Part shown: positions 1 through 8,585 of the stretch, piece after piece
How positions within the stretch are numbered: the stretch's first letter is position 1
Layout of the letters: every line of letters begins with the position of its first letter
Assembly (NCBI RefSeq): GCF_003337375.1
Contig: NZ_QPJD01000006.1
Location: 165,163 to 229,162 of the forward strand
Direction of reading: 5' to 3'
Source of the DNA: Paenibacillus prosopidis
GTDB lineage: Bacteria > Bacillota > Bacilli > Paenibacillales > Paenibacillaceae
Length of the DNA: 64,000 nucleotides
The notes under the pieces: model-generated
The model's database searches: none
The model's input: only the letters and a program-made list of their open reading frames with translations
Told to the model about the DNA's origin: nothing
Position numbers and translations under genes: made by a program

Positions 1-2
1 TT

Positions 3-551
3 GAACGAAGAGGTTTCGGTGCGATTAGAAGGCAGCTGATTCAAAAAGCAAGCGGAGAAGTACTGGAAATTGGATCAGGGACCGGTTTGAATTTTCCTTT
101 CTATATAAATGCCAAAAAGGTAACTGCCATCGAACCTGAGCCTCTTATGAGACAATTATCCATACAGAGAGCGCAGCAGGCCCAAGTTCACATTGAGCTC
201 ATGTCTGCAAACGCCGAAAAGCTTCCTTTCCCCGATAACCATTTCGATACGATTGTTTGTACTTTAGTGCTCTGCACAATTCCGGATCCAATAAAGGCAC
301 TGGAAGAGATTAGCCGTGTCTGTAAACCGGACGGTCAATTGTTTATATTTGAGCATGTAAAAATTGATCATCCTTTTCTCGGCCCATTACAGGATCGTCT
401 CACACCTGTTTGGAGGAGGTTATGTGATGGTTGCCATTTAAACCGTCCAACGCTGGATCTGGTCAAACAGTCGAACTTCAAGGTGATAAATGAAAAACGT
501 TATTATAAGGATATTTTTATCGTAGCAGAAGCGATCAAAGCCGGGCTTTGA
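3..551 (+). CDS. Class I SAM-dependent methyltransferase (5' end outside window)
   Basis: The reading frame is open from the first bases of the window, so the start lies upstream. The visible part encodes LEIGSGTGLNF, the glycine-rich motif I that binds S-adenosylmethionine. An acidic loop after beta-2 (IEPEP), the LPFPDNHFDTIVC motif and an FEHVK strand follow, as in Methyltransf_11 proteins of the UbiE/YcgJ type. The methyl acceptor cannot be told from sequence. It lies 46 bases upstream of an ABC exporter on the same strand and may share its transcript. An ATG at 87 exists but would remove motif I, so it is not the real start. Confidence 0.85.
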   Translation, partial: ERRGFGAIRRQLIQKASGEVLEIGSGTGLNFPFYINAKKVTAIEPEPLMRQLSIQRAQQAQVHIELMSANAEKLPFPDNHFDTIVCTLVLCTIPDPIKALEEISRVCKPDGQLFIFEHVKIDHPFLGPLQDRLTPVWRRLCDGCHLNRPTLDLVKQSNFKVINEKRYYKDIFIVAEAIKAGL

Positions 552-597
552 TTCTGGTGGAGAAAAAATCGAATATCAATTAAAAAAGGAGTACGCT

Positions 598-2358
598 ATG
601 TCGAGCTTCAAAACCTATTTTACATTTGTAAAACCTTATTGGAAGTTAGTAATCGTTACGGTATTGATTGGGATGATAAAATTTGGGATACCGTTGACGC
701 TGCCTCTCCTTATGAAATATGTGGTTGACGATTTATTGCTAAGCTCACTCCCTATAGATGTGAAAATCGAAAAATTAAGTTATGTTATGCTGGGCGCTAT
801 TGCACTGTTTGTTGTGGTTAGGGCGCCCATAGAGTATCTCAGACAATACTTTGCTCAATTAATAACCAGCCGTATTCTATACGATCTTCGCAATCGTCTG
901 TTTGTACATATTCAAAAGCTGTCCTTAAGGTATTATCAAAATCATAAAACCGGTGAAATCATATCCCGGATGATTAATGACGCTGAACAAACAAAGAGCA
1001 TCGTGGAAACCGGAATGATGAATGTATGGCTGGATCTATTCACGCTGTCTATTGCCCTAGGATTCATGTTTTATATGGATTTTGAATTAACTTTGGTCTC
1101 TATAGCGGTATTCCCCTTTTATGCTTTGTCCGTCAAGAAGCTGTACAAAAGGTTAAAGTCTTATACGAAGGCAAGGTCACAAGCACTGGCGAATATACAA
1201 AGCTATCTGTTTGAACGGGTTAACGGAATGCCGGTCATCAAGAGCTTCACGCTGGAGGACGTCGAAAAAGAAAATTTTGACGTGAAGAACCGGCACTTTC
1301 TGCAAAGAGCTTTGGCATTGACCAAATGGAATGCATTGACAAACGCCATCATCAATACATTAACGGATCTTGCTCCATTATTGGTTTTATTTTATGGAGG
1401 CTATCAAGTGATACAAGAAAATATTTCGTTAGGAGCCTTTATCGCATTTTTTGCATACTTGGAACGGCTGTATAGTCCGCTTCGACGTTTAGTTAATTCT
1501 TCTACAGAATTGACACAGGCAAGCGCCTCCTTGGATCGGGTGGTTGAACTTATGAATGAACCTTACGATATTATGGATTCACCTCAAGCGAAACCGATAA
1601 CGGACGTAAAGGGAAAAATTGATTTTAACGACGTCAGTTTCCGGTATGAGGCTTCGGCCGGATGGGTTTTAAACAAGCTTCAACTCAGTATCCATCCAGG
1701 AGAGACGATCGCTTTCGTAGGGATGAGCGGAGGAGGCAAATCATCGTTAATCAGTTTGATTCCCCGGTTTTACGATATCCAGCAGGGAAGCATTCGGTTA
1801 GATGATACGGATATTAAGGATATAACCATAAAAAGCTTGCGAAGCCAGATTGGAATGGTCTTGCAGGATAATATCCTATTTAGCGGCAGCGTCCGCGAGA
1901 ATATCCTTTTTGGAAATCCTGATGCTGCAGAAGAACAAATCTTTAAAGCGGCTCAAGCTGCGAACGCACATGATTTTATTATGAATCTGCCAAACGGCTA
2001 CGACACGGAAATAGGCGAACGGGGCGTTAAGCTGTCAGGGGGACAAAAGCAGAGAATTGCCATTGCCAGGGTGTTTCTTAAAGATCCGCGGATTTTAGTG
2101 CTTGATGAAGCAACCTCCGCCCTTGATTTGGAGTCTGAGCATTTAATTCAAGAATCTCTTGAAAGATTAGCTAAAGACAGAACGACTTTAATTGTCGCAC
2201 ACCGCCTGTCAACGATTACTCATGCGGATCAAATTGTACTCATTGAGAATGGGGAAATTAAAGAGAAGGGGTCCCATGAAGAACTGATGAGGAAAGACGG
2301 GGGATATGCCCGTTTGTTTAATGTGCAGAATCTAAAAGAAGTCGAACCCGTCATATAA
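598..2358 (+). CDS. ABC exporter, fused permease and ATPase
   Basis: This is a 586-residue half-transporter of the MsbA/BmrA type. The N-terminal half has about six hydrophobic membrane segments. The C-terminal nucleotide-binding domain has Walker A GMSGGGKSS (about residues 375-383), signature LSGGQKQR (about 478), Walker B ILVLDEATSALD and the H-loop IVAHRLST. It should work as a homodimer or heterodimer in the membrane, exporting lipids, drugs or peptides; the substrate is unknown. AAAAGGAG lies just before the ATG. A terminator follows directly, so this gene ends the transcript. The preceding methyltransferase may be an operon partner. Confidence 0.9.
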   Translation: MSSFKTYFTFVKPYWKLVIVTVLIGMIKFGIPLTLPLLMKYVVDDLLLSSLPIDVKIEKLSYVMLGAIALFVVVRAPIEYLRQYFAQLITSRILYDLRNRLFVHIQKLSLRYYQNHKTGEIISRMINDAEQTKSIVETGMMNVWLDLFTLSIALGFMFYMDFELTLVSIAVFPFYALSVKKLYKRLKSYTKARSQALANIQSYLFERVNGMPVIKSFTLEDVEKENFDVKNRHFLQRALALTKWNALTNAIINTLTDLAPLLVLFYGGYQVIQENISLGAFIAFFAYLERLYSPLRRLVNSSTELTQASASLDRVVELMNEPYDIMDSPQAKPITDVKGKIDFNDVSFRYEASAGWVLNKLQLSIHPGETIAFVGMSGGGKSSLISLIPRFYDIQQGSIRLDDTDIKDITIKSLRSQIGMVLQDNILFSGSVRENILFGNPDAAEEQIFKAAQAANAHDFIMNLPNGYDTEIGERGVKLSGGQKQRIAIARVFLKDPRILVLDEATSALDLESEHLIQESLERLAKDRTTLIVAHRLSTITHADQIVLIENGEIKEKGSHEELMRKDGGYARLFNVQNLKEVEPVI

Positions 2359-2372
2359 ACTTCTCAGAACGT

Positions 2373-2405
2373 GAAACCAATTAACCAAGGATTGGTTTCT
2401 TTTTG
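2373..2405 (+). terminator. Rho-independent terminator after the ABC exporter
   Basis: A 9-bp stem (GAAACCAAT at 2373-2381 with ATTGGTTTC at 2391-2399) and a 9-base loop are followed by TTTTT. Confidence 0.8.
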
Positions 2406-2531
2406 TTTGTACCATTTATGAAACAGGGGCTGGTCCTCAAGGTTTACGACTTTTTGGGACAGCCCTGGTTAAGAATCGAAACGAATCCATGACTAGCTTA
2501 CAAGGACATCAAATCCGTTATTATAGTGGAT

Positions 2532-3062
2532 CTAATGTCCACACGATAAATCCTTGTAGATCTCTCGCATCACATGCCTGAGCTCCGGAATAATAATGCG
2601 GTTAACGGCAAGCTTCACAGCTCCGCTCGAGCCCGGTATTGAAAATACCGCCGTATCTTCATATACACCAGCGATAGCCCGGCTGAGAATGGCAGCCGTT
2701 CCGATATCCTCTGCGAAGCTTAAGTACCGGAACAGCTCGCCGAAGCCGTGCATCTCCTTAGTTAACAGGTCCCTTACTGCTTCGTACGTCGTGTCCCTCT
2801 TGGCGATTCCGGTTCCGCCGTTCAGGAGAATGGCTTCAACCGAAGGGTTAGCCGAACCGCTGCGGATGGCGTACTGAATCTCCTCATATTCATCCTTCAC
2901 AATCGCATATTTCGTGACCTTGTAACCGGATGCCTCGAGAAGCTCCCTTAGCAGAGCTCCGCTCTTGTCGGTTTCTTCCGTTCTTGTATCAGATACGGTA
3001 ATAATCATACAGTTGACGGAGGAAGGCGCCTCCTTGCGGTGCTGTTCAACAGAAGCTGACAC
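2532..3062 (-). CDS. moaB: Molybdenum cofactor biosynthesis protein MoaB/MogA family
   Basis: The protein has 176 residues. The MoCF-binding fold is visible: TVSDTRTEETDKSG near the N-terminus, LLNGGTGIAKRDTT in the middle (the molybdopterin-binding GGTG loop) and FSIPGSSGAVKLA near the end. The family adenylylates molybdopterin before molybdenum insertion. It starts with GTG, preceded by AGAGGACGGG, and lies 24 bases after folE2 on the same strand, so the two are probably co-transcribed. Its place in a zinc-limitation block is unusual, because molybdenum-cofactor genes normally sit together. No other moa or moe gene is in the window. Confidence 0.88.
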   Translation of the reverse strand: MSASVEQHRKEAPSSVNCMIITVSDTRTEETDKSGALLRELLEASGYKVTKYAIVKDEYEEIQYAIRSGSANPSVEAILLNGGTGIAKRDTTYEAVRDLLTKEMHGFGELFRYLSFAEDIGTAAILSRAIAGVYEDTAVFSIPGSSGAVKLAVNRIIIPELRHVMREIYKDLSCGH

Positions 3063-3086
3063 GGTGATCCCGTCCTCTCTTCATTT

Positions 3087-3986
3087 TCATTCTTTGGAAA
3101 AGGTGATTTTTGCAATTGCATCATGCAGATGAATCGATTCTTCGTTCCGGCATTCTACCGTGAAAGCCTGAATACTTTCCATCTCATATAAATCTGCCGC
3201 CACAAGGCGGACCATATCCTCGACGAATCTCGGATTCTCATAAGCCGTCTCGGTTACTTTCTTCTCATCCGGACGCTTCAGCACAGGATACAGCATACTG
3301 CTGGCATTGGATTCCGCCGCCTCAAGCAGCATAGCCTTCCAATCTTCGTTAACATTTATCGGATCATAGGGCACAGCGGTAATAGTGACGATCCCTCTCT
3401 GATTATGGGCGCTGTATTCACTAATTTCCTTGGAGCATGGGCATAAGGTGGTTATTGCAGCTTTTATTCCGATTTCCGCTTTAATGGGACAGTCCTTCTC
3501 ATAACTGATTTTTATGAATGCCTCGCTATGCTGGAGTCCTGTTTTCTTCAAGGCAGGGGAGATGCGTTCATAGAACCAGGGAAACCACACTTCAATCTCT
3601 GCGCTGGTTTGCTGCATTCGCGCTGCTAATTCTTGAGTGAAATTGGCTAGAGTGGGTAAATTCATAACCCAGTTCTCTTGGCGGTATGCTTCCAGCTGCT
3701 CCATTATCCGGCTCATATTGATTCCTTTGGAGTGGCGTCCCAGGCTGGTCGTCATTTTGAATGCAGCCATACTGACTTGCATCGTAGGGCTTGTGCTGGA
3801 AGGTATATTAACGGGATACTTCACTTCACAAATCCCCACAGCATCCAAGGCAAACAAGTAATCGTGAGGTTTATTCTGCAGGTCTGTCATGAGTTCTTTG
3901 CTAGTCGGTTTAGTGCCTGCAGCGGGCTGGATTGATCCGAACCGGGTATGCCGTTCTTGCTTAGTAGGTAGATTCAATTTAGACAT
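3087..3986 (-). CDS. folE2: GTP cyclohydrolase FolE2 (type IB)
   Basis: This 299-residue enzyme converts GTP to 7,8-dihydroneopterin triphosphate, the first step of folate synthesis. The family signature LCPCSKEISEYSAHNQRG, with the active-site cysteine, is present. FolE2 is the isozyme that bacteria use when zinc is scarce, because unlike FolE it does not strictly need Zn. That fits its position next to COG0523 and Zur genes. The start is ATG with AAAGGAG upstream. No Zur box was found in the 100 bases before it. It may be read from the Zur-controlled promoter of the upstream GTPase gene, through the hairpin at 4032-4056. Confidence 0.93.
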   Translation of the reverse strand: MSKLNLPTKQERHTRFGSIQPAAGTKPTSKELMTDLQNKPHDYLFALDAVGICEVKYPVNIPSSTSPTMQVSMAAFKMTTSLGRHSKGINMSRIMEQLEAYRQENWVMNLPTLANFTQELAARMQQTSAEIEVWFPWFYERISPALKKTGLQHSEAFIKISYEKDCPIKAEIGIKAAITTLCPCSKEISEYSAHNQRGIVTITAVPYDPINVNEDWKAMLLEAAESNASSMLYPVLKRPDEKKVTETAYENPRFVEDMVRLVAADLYEMESIQAFTVECRNEESIHLHDAIAKITFSKE

Positions 3987-4031
3987 GTTGGAATTAAATA
4001 CTCCTTTGTGTTGTTTAAAATTAATGAAGAG

Positions 4032-4056
4032 CCCATTACCGTTCAGGTAATGGGCT
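4032..4056 (-). terminator. Intergenic hairpin between COG0523 gene and folE2
   Basis: A perfect 10-bp stem (GCCCATTACC with GGTAATGGGC) has a 5-base loop. On the minus strand the following bases are only moderately T-rich, so it may be a leaky terminator that lowers folE2-moaB expression relative to the GTPase gene. The plus-strand side is followed by TTTACTTTC. Confidence 0.55.
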
Positions 4057-4085
4057 TTACTTTCATTTGCACATTGTGAATAGCC

Positions 4086-5102
4086 TTATGACGTGGCTAC
4101 ACAGTTTGCAAATTGTTCGTTAAACCATTCCGTGTCCAGGTTTCTGCCGATAATAACGAACTCGCTGACCCGCTGTTCATCGGCTCTCCAGTCGCGGTCA
4201 GGGTAGGAGCTAAACAACATGTGGATGCCTTGGAACACAATGCGCTGCTTGACCCCTTTAATATGAAGGACACCCTTGTAACGGAATGTATCGGTGCCAT
4301 GATCCGTCAACCACTCCTGCAGGAACCGCTCTAATTTCACCAAATCAAGCGGCTGTTCCTCACGGAAGAACAGGGAGTAGACATCATCATCGTGATCATG
4401 GTCCTCTTCCTCAAGGAAGCCGGGATCAAGCTCCAGCTTCTTCTCCAGGTCGAATGCCCCGATACCCAGAATATGATGAATATCAATTTGAGATTGCCGG
4501 GTATGGTATAGCTTGGCTGCAGGGTTCATGGCTATTAGGCGATGCTCGAGTTTCTTAAGTTCGTTCTCCGTGACAAGATCCGTCTTGTTCAACAGAAGCA
4601 CATCGGCGAAAGCGACCTGCTCTTGCGCTTCATGACCGTCATCCAAATGCTGGTCGGCATGCTTCGCATCGACGACAGTTACAATGGCATCCAACTTGTA
4701 GAACTCTGCCATTTCCTCGTCCACGAAGAAAGTTTGGGCCACCGGGGCCGGGTCGGCCAATCCTGTTGTCTCAATAAGCACACGGTCGAAGTTAGCTTTA
4801 CGCGAATCACCGGCACCTCTCTTGGCATCCATCAGCTCACCGAGAATGCGGATAAGATCTCCCCGGACCGTACAGCAAATACAACCATTGTTCATCTCGA
4901 AAATCTCTTCATCCGCTCCTACGACGAGTTGATTATCGATACCTACCTCTCCGAATTCATTCACAATTACCGCGATCTTTTGACCGTGATCGGCCGTAAG
5001 GACGTGATTCAACAGGGTGGTCTTGCCTGCACCAAGGAATCCGGTCAAAACAGTAACCGGTATGCGAGAATCAGCTTCTACAGCTTGCGACATAAGCGAC
5101 AC
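4086..5102 (-). CDS. COG0523 (G3E) GTPase, putative zinc metallochaperone, ZagA/YciC-like
   Basis: The 338-residue protein has Walker A GFLGAGKT (residues 21-28), the COG0523 metal-binding motif GCICC (C74, C76, C77), an ETTGLADP switch region and NKTD as the guanine-specificity loop. An acidic/histidine stretch (EEEDHDHDDD) precedes the CobW C-terminal domain and may bind metal. Family members deliver Zn or other metals to client enzymes using GTP. The context (a Zur box in its promoter, folE2 downstream) supports zinc rather than cobalt or nickel. AAGGAG lies upstream of the ATG. A second, shorter paralogue is directly upstream. Confidence 0.88.
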   Translation of the reverse strand: MSLMSQAVEADSRIPVTVLTGFLGAGKTTLLNHVLTADHGQKIAVIVNEFGEVGIDNQLVVGADEEIFEMNNGCICCTVRGDLIRILGELMDAKRGAGDSRKANFDRVLIETTGLADPAPVAQTFFVDEEMAEFYKLDAIVTVVDAKHADQHLDDGHEAQEQVAFADVLLLNKTDLVTENELKKLEHRLIAMNPAAKLYHTRQSQIDIHHILGIGAFDLEKKLELDPGFLEEEDHDHDDDVYSLFFREEQPLDLVKLERFLQEWLTDHGTDTFRYKGVLHIKGVKQRIVFQGIHMLFSSYPDRDWRADEQRVSEFVIIGRNLDTEWFNEQFANCVATS

Positions 5103-5120
5103 TCCTTATAATGTAGAGTT

Positions 5121-5173
5121 TAATCGTAAATATTACTATTAAAGAGTATAAAAGGTTCAGTAATATTTGTCAA
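5121..5173 (-). promoter_or_regulatory. Zur-controlled promoter of the first COG0523 gene
   Basis: Read on the minus strand: -35 TTGACA (plus positions 5168-5173), a 17-base spacer, -10 TATACT (5145-5150), then the dyad TAATAGTAATATTTACGATTA at 5121-5141 (one base over the quoting unit; core AGTAATATTTACGA). The dyad resembles the Bacillus Zur box (TCGTAATNATTACGA type) and covers the expected start site. The -35 overlaps the stop codon of the neighbouring gene. Confidence 0.75.
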
Positions 5174-6192
5174 AGAGTACGAATCCGGTCTAATTGCAAC
5201 CAGCGTTTCCATTCCGCCTCGAGCTGCTGTTCATTAAGATTTATGCCAATGAAGACGATGTAGGATTCACCGCTAAAGTCGGACTCCGTCCAAGTTATCC
5301 GTTTGCCTGCGTATTGCATGAGCATGACAGATTTCTCTTCTTTAAGGCGAATATAGCCTTTAGCCCGAAGCAGCTGTTCCTTGAATTTGAGAAGAAATTT
5401 TTCAATATGTCTGCGGCTTGGCTGTGTCGCGGATACGATCGGCAGCGTCATGGTTTGGACGCGCGAGAATGATAACGTTTTTTCAGGTATGGTTCGTTCT
5501 TTATCTTGATGATGTCCGGCGGGAACTGCCTTCAGCATCTTGAACGACCGGGCAACGGGGATCGCTTGCCGTTCCTGCTTCTTGACGGTTGCAAGGAGCA
5601 GATTCAGATCGACTTGACTATAAGCGGCAGGAATAACAAGGGCCGTATCATTCTGTTTGCGAATCACCTTGTCAATCTTGCTCAGCTTAGGTGCTGTTAC
5701 AAGATCAGTCTTGTTTACGATAATGAGATCAGCCGTTTCCATCTGCCGCCGCAAGGTTCGCAGCAGCGATAGATCAGATTCAAAAATACTGTTGTAAGTA
5801 AGCACATGCTCGGCATCCAGCAAGGTTACGATCTGCTTGAGCTGAACGAGCCCGAGCACTTGAGGCTCCGTAAGCGCATCGGCTATTTCTTCGGGATTAG
5901 CTACGCCTGTCAGCTCGATAAAGATGACGTCAGGCTTCTGCTTGGACAAAGATTGGATGCTGCCGGCCAATTCACTGCGTCTGCTGCAGCAGACGCAGCC
6001 ATCTAACAGTTTCTCGATCGCTGAATCTGAGTGTCCATTCAGAATATGGCCGTCGACATCCCTGCTGCCTAATTCATTCATAATGACGCCGGGCTGTAAG
6101 CCACGTGTTTTCGCTTCGTCCAGCAACCGCAGGAGCAGTGTTGTCTTGCCGCTGCCTAGAAACCCGCTTAGAACAATGACTGGTATTCTCAT
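5170..6192 (-). CDS. COG0523 (G3E) GTPase, second paralogue
   Basis: The protein has 340 residues with Walker A GFLGSGKT (10-17), the metal motif GCVCC (C66, C68, C69), ELTGVANPEE and NKTD. It lacks the His/Asp-rich insertion of its neighbour at 4086-5102. The C-terminal half carries the CobW C-terminal domain. It is probably another metal-trafficking GTPase made under zinc starvation, because a Zur-like dyad lies upstream (6258-6272). It is transcribed divergently from zur. Whether it serves a different client protein from its paralogue cannot be decided from sequence. Confidence 0.85.
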   Translation of the reverse strand: MRIPVIVLSGFLGSGKTTLLLRLLDEAKTRGLQPGVIMNELGSRDVDGHILNGHSDSAIEKLLDGCVCCSRRSELAGSIQSLSKQKPDVIFIELTGVANPEEIADALTEPQVLGLVQLKQIVTLLDAEHVLTYNSIFESDLSLLRTLRRQMETADLIIVNKTDLVTAPKLSKIDKVIRKQNDTALVIPAAYSQVDLNLLLATVKKQERQAIPVARSFKMLKAVPAGHHQDKERTIPEKTLSFSRVQTMTLPIVSATQPSRRHIEKFLLKFKEQLLRAKGYIRLKEEKSVMLMQYAGKRITWTESDFSGESYIVFIGINLNEQQLEAEWKRWLQLDRIRTL

Positions 6193-6257
6193 AGATTGAT
6201 TCTCCCTTTTCTTCGTTTAGTTGTATGTATTCATGGATCGAATAAAGAGTCGTTAAA

Positions 6258-6272
6258 AGTAATGATTACGAT
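6258..6272 (-). promoter_or_regulatory. Zur-box-like dyad upstream of the second COG0523 gene
   Basis: AGTAATGATTACGAT matches the core of the Zur consensus, TCGTAATNATTACGA, with one half nearly perfect. It lies 66 bases upstream of the start codon at 6192. The promoter it overlaps is not clear: TATGAT precedes it on the minus strand, but the -35 is weak. Confidence 0.65.
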
Positions 6273-6369
6273 TAAACGCATTCATCATACTATATTCACC
6301 TAGTTCCGTAAACCATGCCAAGGTGCATAAATATTCTTGTCATCCGACAACCGCTCAAAAACTTATTTA

Positions 6370-6421
6370 TTGACGAATGTAAAGCTAGTTGCTACACTTT
6401 ATTAAACGTAATAATTACTAT
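6370..6421 (+). promoter_or_regulatory. Promoter of the zur-znuCBA operon with Zur-like box
   Basis: TTGACG at 6370-6375 and TACACT at 6393-6398 are separated by 17 bases. The dyad ACGTAATAATTACTAT follows at 6406-6421, where the transcript should begin. This suggests that zur represses its own operon. Confidence 0.7.
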
Positions 6422-6458
6422 TAAGCCGTCTTCGGTCGGTTTTTCTCTCGTTCAAATA

Positions 6459-6473
6459 TCGTAATAATTACGA
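6459..6473 (+). promoter_or_regulatory. Second Zur box in the zur leader
   Basis: TCGTAATAATTACGA is a perfect dyad matching the Zur core consensus. It lies 38 bases before the zur start codon and downstream of the box at 6406-6421. Two boxes in tandem suggest tight or graded repression. Confidence 0.75.
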
Positions 6474-6510
6474 ATTGTGCTCGTAATACCTTAGAAAGGC
6501 GGTACGTCCT

Positions 6511-6969
6511 GTGAAGGAAAGGGATGCAGAGCTTATTGTTCAGTCCATGACCAGACATGGACTGCGAATAACCGAACAACGTAGAACGATTGCCCAATTG
6601 TTTGCTGATGCTTCCGGATTCTTATCGGCTAAGGAAGTGTATCTCGGGATGATCGATAAATACAACGGACTCAGCTTTGATACGGTATATCGCAATTTAA
6701 GATTGTTAGAGGAAATAGGTGTCATCGAGCAATTTCAGTTTGAGGATAGCAGCAGGTTTCGAGTAGGCTGTTTCGGACATCTTCACCATCATCATCACAT
6801 GATCTGTCTGACATGCAGCCGTCTTATTCCGCTCGAATATTGCCCTATGGACAATTTTCAGGCTCCAGATCATTTTCAGATTGTAAAGCACAAGTTTGAA
6901 ATTTACGGCTATTGTGACAATTGCCAGCAGCAAGGTATGGGGGAGGCCGTTGATACGATGTCAGCATAG
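6511..6969 (+). CDS. zur: Fur-family regulator, zinc uptake repressor Zur
   Basis: The 152-residue Fur-family protein has an N-terminal winged helix (GLRITEQRRTIAQLF, then the recognition region SFDTVYRNLRLLEE) and a C-terminal dimerisation domain. The latter contains GHLHHHHHMIC and the two CxxC pairs C99/C102 and C135/C138 that form the structural zinc site. Fur and PerR have similar sequences. The Zur call rests on the znuCBA genes downstream and the Zur-type operators upstream. The start is GTG, preceded by AAAGGCGG at good spacing. Confidence 0.88.
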   Translation: MKERDAELIVQSMTRHGLRITEQRRTIAQLFADASGFLSAKEVYLGMIDKYNGLSFDTVYRNLRLLEEIGVIEQFQFEDSSRFRVGCFGHLHHHHHMICLTCSRLIPLEYCPMDNFQAPDHFQIVKHKFEIYGYCDNCQQQGMGEAVDTMSA

Positions 6970-7005
6970 CCTCTTGCAAAATGATGAAAGAAAGGATGAT
7001 TGACA

Positions 7006-7713
7006 TTGCTTTTGTCTTCCATGAGTAAAGTAGTGTTCGGTTATAGTGACGTTCCCTGCTTAGAGAATGCGAGCATAGATATTTATTCAGGTGAATTCGT
7101 CGCGGTAACAGGCCCGAACGGCGCTTCCAAAACTACACTGCTCAAGCTGGCGCTGGGCTTGCTTAAGCCGTGGCGCGGAGATATTTATTTAGCTAAACAA
7201 AATCAGAGCGGCAAGAAGCTTGTTATTGGATATGTTCCACAGCAGATTGCTGCATTTAACAGCGGATTTCCTAGTACGATTCTAGAATTTGTTCGATCGG
7301 GCACTTATGTAAAGGGCTCTTGGCTTCGTAAGCTTAGTCCTAAAGATCACGCCTATACGGAGCAAGCTCTCCGTCAGGTGGGCATGTGGGAGCACCGCAA
7401 TCGGAAGATTGGAGAGCTGTCAGGCGGACAGAAGCAGCGAATTTGCATTGCACGTGCTTTAGCGCAGCAGCCTGACCTGCTCATTATGGATGAGCCTACT
7501 ACCGGCATGGATCAGGAAAGCAGATTCGGCTTCTATGAATTGATGCAGCATCATGTGAAAGAGCATGGAAGGACCGTCGTTATGGTTACCCATGGTCTTA
7601 CCGAGGTCCGCTCTTATCTGGATCGTATTATTGAGCTGGAAAGGAAGGAGGACGGAGGATGGAAATGCTGCACTACGACTTCATGCAGCGGGCATTTTTC
7701 GCCGGTGGGATAA
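7006..7713 (+). CDS. znuC: Zinc ABC transporter ATP-binding protein
   Basis: This ATPase energises the Znu/Adc-type zinc importer. It has Walker A GPNGASKTT, signature LSGGQKQR, Walker B LLIMDEPTTGMD and the switch histidine in VTHGL. Serine replaces the usual glycine just before the Walker lysine; AdcC-type ATPases often have Ala there, so it need not mean loss of function. The start is uncertain. A TTG at 7006 is 9 bases after AAAGGA; a TTG at 7000 is too close, and ATG 7021 has no ribosome site. The 3' end overlaps znuB by 55 bases. Confidence 0.9.
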   Translation: MLLSSMSKVVFGYSDVPCLENASIDIYSGEFVAVTGPNGASKTTLLKLALGLLKPWRGDIYLAKQNQSGKKLVIGYVPQQIAAFNSGFPSTILEFVRSGTYVKGSWLRKLSPKDHAYTEQALRQVGMWEHRNRKIGELSGGQKQRICIARALAQQPDLLIMDEPTTGMDQESRFGFYELMQHHVKEHGRTVVMVTHGLTEVRSYLDRIIELERKEDGGWKCCTTTSCSGHFSPVG

Positions 7714-8585
7714 TCGCTTTGGTTGCCTCTGTTCTAGGTGTGTATCTCATGCTTAGGAGGCAGGCGCTGATGGCCGATATGCTCTCGCATGTCTCGCTCG
7801 CGGGAGTAGCAGGAGGTGCATATCTTCATCTAAATCCGACGCTTACCGGCTTTGCTATTGCGGTTGTGGGGGCCATTGCTGTGGAATATGTAAGAAGATC
7901 GTACAAGACTTACAGTGAGATCTCTACAGCCATTATTATGATCGGCGGCTTGTCCAGCGCGGTTCTCCTAATGAGCTTGAATCAAGGCATGAACAAAGGC
8001 TTCTCCTCTTATTTGTTCGGATCTGTTGTAGCCGTTAATCAAACAGAATTGTCTTTAATGATAGCAGTAGCCATTATAGGGGCAATATTCTTTATTGTGT
8101 TCCGCAGACCTTTATATCAGATTACCTTCGATGAGGAGACGGCCAAGACGAATGGTATTCCGGTCAAGTGGATCTCGCTTATTTTTAGCGTCATTACCGG
8201 GATGATTGTCGCAGCAGCTATGCCGATTGTCGGCGTTCTGTTAGTATCCTCTCTTATCGTACTGCCCGCTGCCCTTGCAATCCGGGTTTCACCAAGCTTT
8301 ACGGCTGCCTTATTCGTCGCTATGGGAATTGGATTAATTGGCGTTTTCTCTGGTCTAACTGCCTCGTATGAGCTTAGCACGCCGCCCGGAGGAACGATTG
8401 CGCTTGTACTCTTAGTCTTGTTGGTTGCCGGAATTGGTCTTAAGAAGCTTATGTTACAAATGGGCAAATTAAGAAATAAGAAAACAAGCAGTAAGACGGA
8501 CATCGATAGTACCGTTTTTCCTCGTTACACGAAGAACTCATCCATTCATACAACTGGAGGTAAAGAAAATGAAAGTATGGTCTAG
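7659..8585 (+). CDS. znuB: Zinc ABC transporter permease
   Basis: The 308-residue ABC-3 family protein has about eight hydrophobic membrane segments. MLRRQALMADMLSHVSLAGVAGG is near the N-terminus in the family's usual place (quoted here only as a landmark; key residues are the DMLSH motif). It forms the membrane channel with ZnuC and ZnuA. The start is fixed by AAGGAGGACGGAGG directly before ATG, inside the end of znuC. The last 30 or so residues form a polar tail that overlaps the znuA start by 17 bases. Such overlaps suggest translational coupling. Confidence 0.9.
   Translation: MEMLHYDFMQRAFFAGGIIALVASVLGVYLMLRRQALMADMLSHVSLAGVAGGAYLHLNPTLTGFAIAVVGAIAVEYVRRSYKTYSEISTAIIMIGGLSSAVLLMSLNQGMNKGFSSYLFGSVVAVNQTELSLMIAVAIIGAIFFIVFRRPLYQITFDEETAKTNGIPVKWISLIFSVITGMIVAAAMPIVGVLLVSSLIVLPAALAIRVSPSFTAALFVAMGIGLIGVFSGLTASYELSTPPGGTIALVLLVLLVAGIGLKKLMLQMGKLRNKKTSSKTDIDSTVFPRYTKNSSIHTTGGKENESMV

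Noticed and set aside
7105..7135. Possible loss-of-function Walker A in ZnuC (Ser instead of Gly before Lys)
   Set aside because: AdcC-type zinc ATPases often vary at this position, and the signature and Walker B motifs are intact.
7000..7713. ZnuC starting at TTG 7000 or ATG 7021
   Set aside because: TTG 7000 is too close to AAAGGA and ATG 7021 has no ribosome site; TTG 7006 fits best. The choice is still uncertain.
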